Assembly: GCA_018366035.1 (NCBI GenBank)
Contig: JAGZIW010000008.1
Location: forward strand, 37,810 to 101,809
DNA length: 64,000 nt
Direction of reading: 5' to 3'
From: Butyricicoccus pullicaecorum
GTDB taxonomy: Bacteria; Bacillota; Clostridia; Oscillospirales; Butyricicoccaceae
The position numbers were made by a program, and so were the translations under genes. Numbering within the stretch: position 1 is the stretch's first letter; each line of letters starts with the position of its first letter. The notes beneath the pieces are model-generated. The model was given only the letters and a program-made list of their open reading frames with translations, was not told the origin of the DNA and ran no database searches. Positions 42,553-50,953 of this stretch are shown one piece after another.

Positions 42553-42810
42553 ATGCGGTGGGATTCCAGCACAAAGCTGCTGCGCAACTTGTGCAGATAT
42601 GAAAAGAAAAGAAATAAAAGACCGAAAATCAAGGTGCGGTATATACAGTTTTCCAATAAGAGTGTCCCGCGGAAGGAAAGCGGGAAACTGCGCAAAAATC
42701 GTCACGCGGCAGTAAGACGGAAGCAGATAGATATGCAAATTGCATTGATGTTGTTTGAGTTTGGAGCGTTTATTCTTACCTTGATTGCGATATGGTGTCT
42801 TATGGGGTAA
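42553..42810 (+). CDS. small basic/single-helix membrane protein, tandem copy 1
   Basis: An 85-residue protein: a very basic first half (STKLLRNL, RYEKKRNKRPKIKVRYIQF) and a single C-terminal helix (IALMLFEFGAFILTLIAIW). That helix follows the pattern of Bacillota 'holin-like toxins' (aLmlmieFGaFilaLLtlI). A nearly identical first half occurs in the next gene, 335 bases on. The translational start is uncertain: the toxin-like peptide alone could start at the ATG at 42733. The upstream AAAGGAAAAGGGG is a plausible ribosome site. Confidence 0.5.
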   Translation: MRWDSSTKLLRNLCRYEKKRNKRPKIKVRYIQFSNKSVPRKESGKLRKNRHAAVRRKQIDMQIALMLFEFGAFILTLIAIWCLMG

Positions 42811-42887
42811 AAAGGCTTCGGTCTGCTGCGCGTGCGCAGAGGAGAAAATATGTTTTGTGATGGGACAGAGACAAGGGGGATTTTGGT

Positions 42888-43124
42888 ATGCAGTGGGATT
42901 CCAGCACAAAGTTGCTGCGCAACTTGCGCAGATATGACAAGAGAAGAAATAAAAGACCAAAAATCAAGGTGCGGTATATACAGTTTTCCAATAAGAGTGT
43001 CCCGCGGAAAGAAAGTGGAACACCGCACAACAATCGTTACACATCGGTGTGGTTTCAGTTTGGCATGCTGACTCTTGCTCTGAGTGTGATTCTTGCCCTG
43101 TTTGCGATATGGTCGCGTCTGTAA
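42888..43124 (+). CDS. small basic/single-helix membrane protein, tandem copy 2
   Basis: A 78-residue paralogue of the preceding gene. Residues 1-43 differ at only a few positions (STKLLRNLRRYDKRRNKRP, then KIKVRYIQFSNKSVPRKESG); after that the sequences part, but copy 2 also ends in one helix (FGMLTLALSVILALFAIW). Conservation of the basic half and divergence of the helix suggests duplication with separate selection. Ribosome site weak. Function unknown; a small membrane toxin or stress peptide is possible. Confidence 0.5.
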   Translation: MQWDSSTKLLRNLRRYDKRRNKRPKIKVRYIQFSNKSVPRKESGTPHNNRYTSVWFQFGMLTLALSVILALFAIWSRL

Positions 43125-43352
43125 TTGGATTGCTGTTTGCTGAGCAGCAGATAACGCATTGCCTGTTTTTTTGATAAGGCAGGAGACGAGACTTTGCATT
43201 TACACAAAATAGCTGAAATTTTTACAAAACACTTAAAATATCACAAGGGCATTGCGCATAATACTGCATGATATACACAAAATAGAACCAAAATAGACCA
43301 GTTTTCTTCGCGGAAATAGCAAAAGCCTGTGCAAAAAGAATATGCGTTCTGG

Positions 43353-43381
43353 TTTACAAGATTGCCGAAAAACAGTATAAT
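43353..43381 (+). promoter_or_regulatory. promoter of ptsI
   Basis: TTTACA (43353-43358), 17-bp spacer, TATAAT (43376-43381), 105 bases before the start codon. The rest of the 43125-43486 gap is AT-rich and shows no gene. Confidence 0.7.
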
Positions 43382-43486
43382 AAAAGAAGCATACGCTGGA
43401 ATAAAGAGAATTATCAGAATAAGTTCCAATTTATGTGAAAAACAAAATTTATCATGCAAACTCATAGACTAAGGAGAGAGAATCGT

Positions 43487-45154
43487 ATGATTACAATTAC
43501 TGGCAAGGGCGTATCAAACGGAGTTGCTTACGGCCCGCTGTATTTTTATCACCGCGCGTCCGGCGAAATCGCCCGCCGAACCGATGCAGATCCGGCTGTG
43601 GAGCGTGAGCGTTTTGAGGCTGCACGCAAGACAGCAATGGAGCAGCTTGGCGCCCTGTATCAGAAGGCAATGGACGAGGTCGGCGAGGAGGCTGCCTGCC
43701 TGTTTGAAACACACCAGATGATGCTGGACGATCCGGACTATGTGGAAACTGTGGAGGGTCTCATTGCAGACGAGCACCTCAATGCGGAAGCGGCAGTGTC
43801 CGATACTGCAAACCAGTTTGCAGAAATGTTTGCAAATATGGATAATACCTATATGCAGGCACGTGCAGCAGATGTCAAGGACGTATCCGGTCGTGTCATC
43901 GGTATCCTGTCCGGCGCGGTACAGGGCGGTATCGATTCTAAGGTTCCGGTCATTTTGGCGGCAGATGACCTTGCACCGTCTGAGACCGTACAGCTGGACA
44001 AGTCCAAGATTCTTGGCTTTGTCACAGCAGGCGGTTCCGGAAACTCGCATACTGCAATTTTGGCACGTACCATGGGGATTCCGGCAATCATTGGCGTGGG
44101 CGATCAGCTTAAGACTGAATTTGCCGGCAAGGAGATTTTCGTTGATGGTCAGACAGGCGAAGTCGTTGTAGATGCAAACGATTCGACACGTGAGCGCCTG
44201 ACCCACAAGCAGTCCAAGGAGCGTGCGCTCAAGGAACTGCTGGACCAGCTCAAGGGCAAGCCGAACGAAACCGTAGACGGCAGAAACGTCATGGTTTACT
44301 GCAATATCGGCAATCCAAGTGATATCGATGCGGTGCTCGCAAACGATGGCGGCGGCATTGGTCTGTTCCGCTCAGAATTCCTGTACTTGCAGGGCAATGA
44401 CTATCCAACAGAGGAAGAACAGTTCATCGCATACAAGACCGTTGCAGAGCGTATGGGCGGCAAGCGCGTAATTATCCGTACACTGGATATCGGTGCGGAC
44501 AAGCAGGCGGACTATTTTGGTTTGGACCATGAGGAAAATCCGGCAATGGGTCTGCGTGCCATTCGTATCTGCCTGACGCGTCCGGAAATCTTTAAAATTC
44601 AGCTGCGCGCCCTGTACCGTGCTTCTGCCTATGGCAAGATTGCCATTATGTTCCCCATGATTACTTCGGTTTGGGAGGTACAGGAAATCAAGCGCATTTG
44701 TAAGAATGTGCGTGAGGAACTCGCTGAAGAAGGCGTTGCAATGGCGGATTATGTAGAGCTTGGCATCATGATTGAGACCCCGTCTGCGGTTATGATGAGT
44801 GACCGTCTGGCAAAGGAAGTCGATTTCTTCTCGGTTGGCACCAATGACCTGACCCAGTACACGCTGGCGGTTGACCGTCAGGGCAACAATCTGGATAAGT
44901 TCTATGATTCTCACCATCCGGCCGTTCTGCGTATGCTCAAGCTTGCAGCAGACAATGCACATGCAGCCGGCATCTGGATCGGCATTTGCGGTGAGCTGGG
45001 CGCAGACACCAGCCTGACCGAAACCTTCCTTGCGCTGGGCATCGATGAACTGTCTGTATCTCCATCGGCTGTTCTGCCGCTGCGAAATGCAATCCGCTCG
45101 CTGGATTCCCGTACAAATCACGACAAGATTTTGGAAGAACTGCTTTCCTGCTAA
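43487..45154 (+). CDS. ptsI: PTS enzyme I
   Basis: A 555-residue phosphoenolpyruvate-protein phosphotransferase that phosphorylates HPr. The active His188 is in AGGSGNSHTAILAR. The C-terminal PEP-binding barrel has RTLDIGADKQ, NPAMGLRAIR, FFSVGTNDLTQYTLAVDR and the catalytic Cys in GICGELGAD. The length is slightly below the usual 570-575. The start at 43487 follows AAGGAGAG; the 11-codon extension lacks a ribosome site. HPr is not adjacent. Confidence 0.96.
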   Translation: MITITGKGVSNGVAYGPLYFYHRASGEIARRTDADPAVERERFEAARKTAMEQLGALYQKAMDEVGEEAACLFETHQMMLDDPDYVETVEGLIADEHLNAEAAVSDTANQFAEMFANMDNTYMQARAADVKDVSGRVIGILSGAVQGGIDSKVPVILAADDLAPSETVQLDKSKILGFVTAGGSGNSHTAILARTMGIPAIIGVGDQLKTEFAGKEIFVDGQTGEVVVDANDSTRERLTHKQSKERALKELLDQLKGKPNETVDGRNVMVYCNIGNPSDIDAVLANDGGGIGLFRSEFLYLQGNDYPTEEEQFIAYKTVAERMGGKRVIIRTLDIGADKQADYFGLDHEENPAMGLRAIRICLTRPEIFKIQLRALYRASAYGKIAIMFPMITSVWEVQEIKRICKNVREELAEEGVAMADYVELGIMIETPSAVMMSDRLAKEVDFFSVGTNDLTQYTLAVDRQGNNLDKFYDSHHPAVLRMLKLAADNAHAAGIWIGICGELGADTSLTETFLALGIDELSVSPSAVLPLRNAIRSLDSRTNHDKILEELLSC

Positions 45155-45181
45155 ACACATGATGCTGTAACCAAACAAAAT

Positions 45182-45237
45182 ATCACCTCATTTGTTAGAT
45201 CGTTTGCGATACGAAAAACAGGTGAGGTGATTTTTAT
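45182..45237 (+). terminator. hairpin after ptsI, possibly the left end of the TnpB element
   Basis: ATCACCTCA / TGAGGTGAT with a 32-base loop region, followed by TTTTTATT. It could be the ptsI terminator or the left-end structure of the IS605-type element whose gene begins 18 bases later. The left boundary cannot be fixed from one copy. Confidence 0.5.
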
Positions 45238-45254
45238 TAAGGAGGTGAATCACT

Positions 45255-46367
45255 ATGGAGTATTCGTATCGGTTTCGAATCTATCCGACAAAGGAACAAG
45301 AAGCACAGATTGCTAAGACACTTGGTTGCTGCAGATATGTTTACAATCACTATCTTGCAATGAGAACACAAATCTACAAGGACAAAAAAGAATCTATGAA
45401 CTACAATGCTTGTTCTAAAGATATGACAGAACTCAAAAAATCTTTGGATTGGCTGAAGGAAGTAGATTCTACGGCTTTACAATCAACTTTGAAATCTCTG
45501 GATACTGCGTATCAGAACTTCTTTCGCCGCTTGAAGAAGGGAGAAAAGCCTGGATATCCAAGGTTTAAGAGAAAACATGACTCTAGGCAAAGCTATACAA
45601 GTAAATGTGTTGGTCAGAACATTCAGATACTTGAAAACACAGTGAAACTGCCAAAGTTAGGTAAAGTGAAATGCTGTATTTCCAAGCAGGTACAGGGACG
45701 GATTCTGTCTGCCACTGTAAGTCGAAACTCAAGCGGAAAGTATTTTGTTTCTTTGTGCTATACGGATGTATCCATAGATGCGTTGCCTTCGAATGGGAAG
45801 TCTGTTGGAATTGACCTCGGCATAAAATCTTTTGCTGTAGATTCCAACGGAACAGAGTACAAGAACCACAAATATCTTGCAAAGAACCAGAAGAAGCTTG
45901 CCAAACTTCAGCGTCAGTTGTCCAGAAAAACAAAGGGTAGTAAACGCAGAGATAAGGCAAAACAAAAGGTTGCACGGCTGCACGAACGAATTGCAAACCA
46001 AAGAAAGGACATGCTGCATAAGCTATCAACGAAACTCATCCGTGAAAACGATGTGATCTGCATCGAAGACCTGGCTGTTAAGAATATGGTCAAGAATCAT
46101 AAGCTGGCAAAAGCCATTGCAGACGCTTCTTGGGGAGAGTTCCGCAGACAGCTGACCTATAAGGCAGAATGGTATGGTAGACAGCTTGTTACCATAAGCC
46201 GATTCTGCCCATCTAGCCAGATGTGTTCTGTTTGCAGTACATTGTGGTCAGGCACAAAGGATTTGGCTGTTCGAAAATGGACGTGTCCAGATTGCGGCAC
46301 GGTACATGATAGGGATGTTAATGCAGCGAAGAATATCCTTGCAGAAGGACTTCGCATGTTGGCATAA
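45255..46367 (+). CDS. tnpB: TnpB RNA-guided nuclease of an IS200/IS605-group element
   Basis: A 370-residue intact TnpB. The N-terminus YRFRIYPTKEQEAQI is typical. RuvC residues are all present: Asp187 (GIDLGIKSF), Glu271 (CIEDLAV), Asp354 (HDRDVNAAKNIL). The zinc ribbon has Cys324/327 and Cys344/347. TnpB cuts DNA guided by an RNA from its own 3' end. No tnpA lies beside it, so the element depends on a transposase elsewhere. AAGGAGGTGAATCACT precedes the ATG. Codon use is more AT-rich than ptsI. Confidence 0.95.
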   Translation: MEYSYRFRIYPTKEQEAQIAKTLGCCRYVYNHYLAMRTQIYKDKKESMNYNACSKDMTELKKSLDWLKEVDSTALQSTLKSLDTAYQNFFRRLKKGEKPGYPRFKRKHDSRQSYTSKCVGQNIQILENTVKLPKLGKVKCCISKQVQGRILSATVSRNSSGKYFVSLCYTDVSIDALPSNGKSVGIDLGIKSFAVDSNGTEYKNHKYLAKNQKKLAKLQRQLSRKTKGSKRRDKAKQKVARLHERIANQRKDMLHKLSTKLIRENDVICIEDLAVKNMVKNHKLAKAIADASWGEFRRQLTYKAEWYGRQLVTISRFCPSSQMCSVCSTLWSGTKDLAVRKWTCPDCGTVHDRDVNAAKNILAEGLRMLA

Positions 46368-46498
46368 ACTCAATTTCTATGGTAGGGCGGGACACGCCCG
46401 AACCCATACGCTCGGGGAGACTGTGTAAGACCCGCCTATTTGGTGGGCTACGGTCAGCGAACCGAGAATCCCCTGCCTTTAGGCATGGGGAGTGTCAA
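46368..46498 (+). ncRNA. omega-RNA scaffold and right end of the TnpB element
   Basis: The segment right after tnpB is GC-rich and structured and ends in CCCCTGCCTTTAGGCATGGGG (46470-46490) plus AGTGTCAA, the classical IS200/IS605 right-end hairpin and tail. The guide would be the flanking host bases from about 46499 (TCTTTTAAAGAAAGTTTTAA). The 5' end probably lies inside tnpB. Confidence 0.65.
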
Positions 46499-46531
46499 TC
46501 TTTTAAAGAAAGTTTTAAGGAGGACAATCAG

Positions 46532-47710
46532 ATGTTTCAGCTTTTATTGCTGATTATTTATTTGGCTTTTATCAGTCTTGGGCTTCCGGATTCCCTTTTG
46601 GGTGCTGCTTGGCCTACGATGTATCAGGAGTTTTCTGTTCCCGTTTCTTATGCAGGCGGAATTTCTATGATTATCTCTCTTGGAACCATCATTTCCAGCC
46701 TGCAAAGCGATTGGTTAACAAAAAAGCTGGGAACAGGCAAGGTCACAACCATCAGTGTTTTCGTGACTGCGGCAGCATTGTTTGGATTCTCGGTCAGCCA
46801 CAGCTATGCTGCACTGTGCCTGTGGGCGATCCCTTATGGACTCGGAGCCGGAAGCGTAGACGCGTCTTTGAATAATTATGTTGCGCTTCGCTATGAAAGC
46901 AGGCATATGAGTTGGCTGCATTGTATGTGGGGAGTGGGTGCCTCTCTCGGCCCGTACATCATGGAATTTGCACTGACAGGCGGAAAAAACTGGAATATGG
47001 GCTATCGTTATATTGCGGTGCTTCAGATTATATTGACAGCCGTCTTGTTTTTCAGCTTGCCTTTGTGGAAAAAGAATCAGGTTATAGATACGAAATCGTT
47101 TGGAGAGGAAAATACACAGGTGCTTTCCTTGCGGCAGATTATAAAAGTGTCAGGCGCAAAGGAAGTCATGGCAACATTTTTCTGTTATTGTGCGATTGAA
47201 CAAACCACTGGATTGTGGGCGGCAAGTTATCTTGTATTACAGCAAGGGATTTCCATGCAGACCGCTGCCGGATATGCCAGCCTGTTCTTTATTGGGATCA
47301 CCATAGGAAGGGCAGCTGCCGGATTTTTGACGATGAAATGGAACGATACGCAGATGATACGGCTGGGGCAGGGAATCATACTGCTGGGCATTGTATGCTT
47401 AGGATTGCCTTTTGGCAATGTGGTCAGCTTAACCGGCTTGGTTATGATTGGCTTGGGCTGCGCTCCGATTTATCCTTCCATTATCCACGCGACACCGGCG
47501 TGCTTTGGAAAGGACAAATCACAGGCAATGATTGGCGTACAAATGGCATCTGCTTATGTGGGAACCTGTCTGATGCCGCCTGTATTTGGCTTTATTGCAA
47601 GCCATATCAGTATCTCTGTATTTCCAATATACTTATTGATAATCCTGCTTTTCATGGCTTTCATGCATGAAAAAATGTTATCGAAAGTGAAACAAAGTCA
47701 GGGCACATAA
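46532..47710 (+). CDS. MFS transporter
   Basis: A 392-residue permease with 12 predicted helices. LAFISLGLPDSLLGAAWPTM in helix 1 and LHCMWGVGASLGPYIME in helix 5 are typical of the FucP/NarK-like 'sugar MFS' branch common in Bacillota; the substrate is unknown. The start at 46532 has AAGGAGG 9 bases upstream. The TnpB element ends only 34 bases before the ATG, so it has replaced or pushed away the native promoter region. Confidence 0.88.
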   Translation: MFQLLLLIIYLAFISLGLPDSLLGAAWPTMYQEFSVPVSYAGGISMIISLGTIISSLQSDWLTKKLGTGKVTTISVFVTAAALFGFSVSHSYAALCLWAIPYGLGAGSVDASLNNYVALRYESRHMSWLHCMWGVGASLGPYIMEFALTGGKNWNMGYRYIAVLQIILTAVLFFSLPLWKKNQVIDTKSFGEENTQVLSLRQIIKVSGAKEVMATFFCYCAIEQTTGLWAASYLVLQQGISMQTAAGYASLFFIGITIGRAAAGFLTMKWNDTQMIRLGQGIILLGIVCLGLPFGNVVSLTGLVMIGLGCAPIYPSIIHATPACFGKDKSQAMIGVQMASAYVGTCLMPPVFGFIASHISISVFPIYLLIILLFMAFMHEKMLSKVKQSQGT

Positions 47711-47832
47711 AACCGAGGGAGGGGAAAATCCGAGACATATGCTCTTGGATTTTGCAGATTTTCAATCGCTTTGTTAGGAAATAGATGTTTTTCGATGCGC
47801 CGCGCACAATTGAGGCAATCGGAAATGAGATA

Positions 47833-47861
47833 TTGTGTTATGTGCCGCAGTTTGGTAAAAT
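47833..47861 (+). promoter_or_regulatory. promoter for the small orphan gene
   Basis: TTGTGT, 17-bp spacer, TAAAAT with extended TGG, 22 bases before the ATG at 47883. Confidence 0.5.
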
Positions 47862-47882
47862 AGAGGAAAGGAGTTGTTGGAA

Positions 47883-48092
47883 ATGAAGTATGATATCAGA
47901 CCGATTGATAACTTTGATGAAATGGATAACCAGCAAAAATATTGGCTTTTACAAAATGCAAAGCATTTGATCACGCACCTGTATTATACGCAGGAGGGCT
48001 TTGACTATTGGACGGTCACAGAGGATTTGGACGAAGCGATGCAGTTTATCAAAAATGTGATGATGAATGGACAAGAAAGCCAGAAAAAATAA
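47883..48092 (+). CDS. small hypothetical protein
   Basis: A 69-residue acidic soluble protein (YDIRPIDNFDEMDNQQKYW, FDYWTVTEDLDEAMQFI). It has its own promoter, an AAAGGAG ribosome site and a terminator, so it is a genuine monocistronic unit. No family recognised. Confidence 0.65.
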   Translation: MKYDIRPIDNFDEMDNQQKYWLLQNAKHLITHLYYTQEGFDYWTVTEDLDEAMQFIKNVMMNGQESQKK

Positions 48093-48110
48093 GCTGTGAT
48101 GCAAAAAAAG

Positions 48111-48146
48111 AAGGGTTTGCTGCCTGTGGCGGCGAACCCTTTTTTC
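48111..48146 (+). terminator. intrinsic terminator
   Basis: GGGTTTGCTGCC pairs with GGCGGCGAACCC across TGT, followed by six T. It ends the small orphan transcript and separates it from the acylation operon. Confidence 0.85.
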
Positions 48147-48293
48147 GATTTTGGATTTGCGGCTGACAAAGGCAGGAGAACGGGAAAAGATTACGATTTA
48201 GTAATATTTTCGTCAGAGAAATTGACATTTTATATGGAACAGGGTATGCTAAATATCGGAGAACCCTTGAAAGAATACAGGAGTGACAATCTC

Positions 48294-49091
48294 ATGAATA
48301 TACAGCAAGAACCAGAACATACGCCGCCTATGCAGTGGTGGAAAAAAATACTGATTTTGTTCCTGATGATCGCGTGCATTGCATCTGCCGCATATCATCA
48401 TAAGGATATTGATACATCGGCAGTTGCAGATACCTCTGTAAGCCAAAAAATGCAGCAGTTGCAGCCTGCGCTACAAAAGCCGGCAGAGGAGCCTGAAAAA
48501 ACCGACAGTTCAGTGGTTACAGATTTTTCGGGTGTTGCCCTGTTTGGCAATTCCTATATTGACGGTTTCCATATCTACAATTCTCTGCCGGAGGCAGATT
48601 GTCTGTATCGCGTGGGGCTGAATGTCAAGACCGCATTTGAAAAGCCCATGTTGGGTGAGCAGATACCCGTCATAGATAAGCTGCTCGAAAAGCAATATGA
48701 CTATATCTTTTTGACCTTTGGTGAAAATGAGCTCGGGTGGGAGTATCCCGAAATTTTTATTGAGGATTATCGCAAGCTCATTGAGACAGTGCAGGATAGA
48801 CAGCCCAATGCAAAGCTGTATATCCAGTCCATTTTGCCGGTGTCTGCTGAGGTTTCGCGCAAGAATGAGGATAACACGAATAATGAACGGATTCGAGAAT
48901 ATAATGAATTGCTGCGCGCACTGGCACAGGAAATGCAGATTTCCTATTTAGACGTTGCAGCAGTCATGCAGGATTCCGAGGGCAATCTGCCCGCCGACGC
49001 CGCAGCAGATGGGATTCACCCGGGACAGGCATATAATAAAAAGTGGGCAGACTTGATTGCCCAGCAGGTAACAGAAGGAGCTGCAAAATGA
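48294..49091 (+). CDS. membrane-anchored SGNH/GDSL hydrolase
   Basis: A 265-residue protein: one N-terminal helix (about 17-33) then an outside catalytic domain. Block I is VALFGNSYIDG (Ser nucleophile), block III FLTFGENELGW (Asn), block V DGIHPG (Asp and His), a full SGNH set. The FGNS block is typical of cell-surface acyl hydrolases/acyltransferases. The start at 48294 follows AGGAG; the 66-codon extension runs through the preceding terminator. First gene of a four-gene operon with an MBOAT acyltransferase, so it probably adds or removes O-acetyl groups on an envelope polymer. Confidence 0.85.
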   Translation: MNIQQEPEHTPPMQWWKKILILFLMIACIASAAYHHKDIDTSAVADTSVSQKMQQLQPALQKPAEEPEKTDSSVVTDFSGVALFGNSYIDGFHIYNSLPEADCLYRVGLNVKTAFEKPMLGEQIPVIDKLLEKQYDYIFLTFGENELGWEYPEIFIEDYRKLIETVQDRQPNAKLYIQSILPVSAEVSRKNEDNTNNERIREYNELLRALAQEMQISYLDVAAVMQDSEGNLPADAAADGIHPGQAYNKKWADLIAQQVTEGAAK

Positions 49092-49561
49092 AGCATACTA
49101 TGATATGGAAGTGCTGCCTGTGCGGGGCAGCGGCGTTGACTCTGCTGCTGACCGCCTGCGGCGAAAAAAAGGAATTGCCGTCTGCGGGAGAAATGCTGGA
49201 CACTTTGCAGGAGCAGGTCACATTTACTGATGAGATGATCGAGAAGGATAAGGACGAAACCATTCTCTTTTATAATATCGACGGTACGCTTGTCTCAGAT
49301 GCCACGGCGCTCGTTGGCTCGGGGGCAACAGCGGAAATGCTCTCCATCTGGCAGGCGCCAGATGAGCAGAGCGCGCAAAAAATCACAGAGTTTCTGCAAG
49401 ACTTCAATGCCAATTGGCAGGAGGGCTATTCGGACTACAAGCCGGAGGAGGTTCCGAAGTTGGAAACTGCTGTGGTGCGGCAGCAGGGAACCTGTGTCAT
49501 TTATGCAGTGACAGCGGAAAATGATGGCGCTGCCGATGCCGTAGATGCGCTTTTGGGATAA
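49088..49561 (+). CDS. DUF4358-type lipoprotein
   Basis: A 157-residue lipoprotein: signal peptide with lipobox LTAC (Cys24), then a single domain (VTFTDEMIEKDKDETILFYN, SIWQAPDEQSAQKITEFLQD) in the style of DUF4358, a family that repeatedly accompanies SGNH/MBOAT/DHHW gene sets. It overlaps the SGNH gene by four bases (ATGA), so the two are translationally coupled. Role unknown, presumably an accessory factor at the outer face of the membrane. Confidence 0.8.
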   Translation: MKHTMIWKCCLCGAAALTLLLTACGEKKELPSAGEMLDTLQEQVTFTDEMIEKDKDETILFYNIDGTLVSDATALVGSGATAEMLSIWQAPDEQSAQKITEFLQDFNANWQEGYSDYKPEEVPKLETAVVRQQGTCVIYAVTAENDGAADAVDALLG

Positions 49562-49576
49562 GGGGAACGCGAACAG

Positions 49577-50944
49577 GTGAGCTTTTCCAGTCTGATTTTT
49601 ATATATTTCTTTTTGCCGCTTGTGCTGTTGGGGTATTATCTCATACCGCACAAGGGACGCAATCTCTTTTTGCTGGCGGCAAATCTGGTGTTTTATGGTT
49701 GGGGTGAGCCTTCCTTTGTACCCGTGATTGTGGGGACGGCGCTCGTCAACTGGGCGGCTGGCTTGGGGCTTGCACGCTTTGCGGAGCAGAGGCGCAGGCG
49801 TACCCTGATTTTTGCCGCAGCTATGGTACTCGATTTGGGGCTGCTTTTTGTATTCAAATATGCAGACTTCTGCCTGAAAACCGTGGGTATAGACAAGCGG
49901 CTGGGGCTTGCGCTCCCGCTGGGCATTTCATTTTATACCTTTCAGGTCGTTTCCTATCTCATTGATGTGTGGCGGCAGACCGTACCGCCCGAAAAGAGTC
50001 TGACGCGCTTTGCTGCCTATCTGACCTTTTTTCCCCAGCTCATTGCAGGGCCAATCGTGCGTTATGATACCCTGCGCTTACAGCTTGCTGCACGGCAGGA
50101 AAGTACACATGGTGCGGTGCTGGGAATCCAATATATTGCAGTGGGACTTGCCAAAAAGGTGCTGCTTGCAAACCAGATTGCACTGCTCTTTGAGACGGTT
50201 CGCGGCAATCTGGCAGCGAGCGGCAGTCTGGGTGCATGGGTGGGGGCACTCGCGTTTACCTTTCAGATTTACTTTGATTTCAGCGGATATTCGGATATGG
50301 CACGCGGCTTGGGACTTTTGTTTGGCTTTGACTTGCCGGAAAACTTCCACTATCCCTATTGCGCACAAAGTATTACCGCATTTTGGCGGCGCTGGCATAT
50401 CACACTGTCCAGCTGGTTTCGCGACTATGTGTATATCCCGCTTGGCGGCAGCCGCCGCGGCAATGTATTCGGAAACCTCTTTATTGTCTGGGCATTGACC
50501 GGACTCTGGCACGGCGCTGCATGGAACTTTGTTCTATGGGGCATCTATTATTTCACTTTGCTGTCCATTGAAAAATGCGTTGGACAGGAGCGGCTTGCCC
50601 GTGTGCCAAAGCCTATTCGCCATCTGTATACCCTGCTGGGGATTGTAGTGGGCTGGGTGCTGTTTGCCGTAGAGGATTTTGGCGCGTTGGGCGCGTATCT
50701 CAAAACCATGTTTTCTGGCGCTGCCATGGGGCAGGAGATGCAGGTTACCCTGCTTGCCTATTTGCCGCTTTTGCTCGTCTGCGCCGTGGCGTCTACACCG
50801 CTTGCGGCGAAACTGTGGGCGCGGGGAAAATCCTCTGCTTGGGCAGATGGTGCAGCACTTGTACTTTGTCTCGCCGTGCTCCTGTTCTGTACGGCTGCAT
50901 TCGTGGCAGACAGCTACAATCCATTTCTGTATTTCCGGTTTTGA
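49577..50944 (+). CDS. MBOAT membrane-bound O-acyltransferase (AlgI/DltB type)
   Basis: A 455-residue polytopic protein. PLGISFYTFQVVSYLIDVWR, FPQLIAGPIVRYDTLRLQL, DFSGYSDMARGLGLLFGF, FWRRWHITLSSWFRDYVYIPLGG and the catalytic His in ALTGLWHGAAWNFVLWG follow the AlgI/PatA order exactly. It would pass acetyl groups from the cytoplasm to a surface acceptor. GTG start at 49577, 15 bases after the lipoprotein gene; DHHW gene 9 bases downstream. Confidence 0.93.
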   Translation: MSFSSLIFIYFFLPLVLLGYYLIPHKGRNLFLLAANLVFYGWGEPSFVPVIVGTALVNWAAGLGLARFAEQRRRRTLIFAAAMVLDLGLLFVFKYADFCLKTVGIDKRLGLALPLGISFYTFQVVSYLIDVWRQTVPPEKSLTRFAAYLTFFPQLIAGPIVRYDTLRLQLAARQESTHGAVLGIQYIAVGLAKKVLLANQIALLFETVRGNLAASGSLGAWVGALAFTFQIYFDFSGYSDMARGLGLLFGFDLPENFHYPYCAQSITAFWRRWHITLSSWFRDYVYIPLGGSRRGNVFGNLFIVWALTGLWHGAAWNFVLWGIYYFTLLSIEKCVGQERLARVPKPIRHLYTLLGIVVGWVLFAVEDFGALGAYLKTMFSGAAMGQEMQVTLLAYLPLLLVCAVASTPLAAKLWARGKSSAWADGAALVLCLAVLLFCTAAFVADSYNPFLYFRF

Positions 50945-50953
50945 GGTGGACAA

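Noticed and set aside
42553..43124. Classical IS or MITE insertion behind polC
   Set aside because: The duplicated segments have no terminal inverted repeats or target duplications; a simple tandem duplication explains them.
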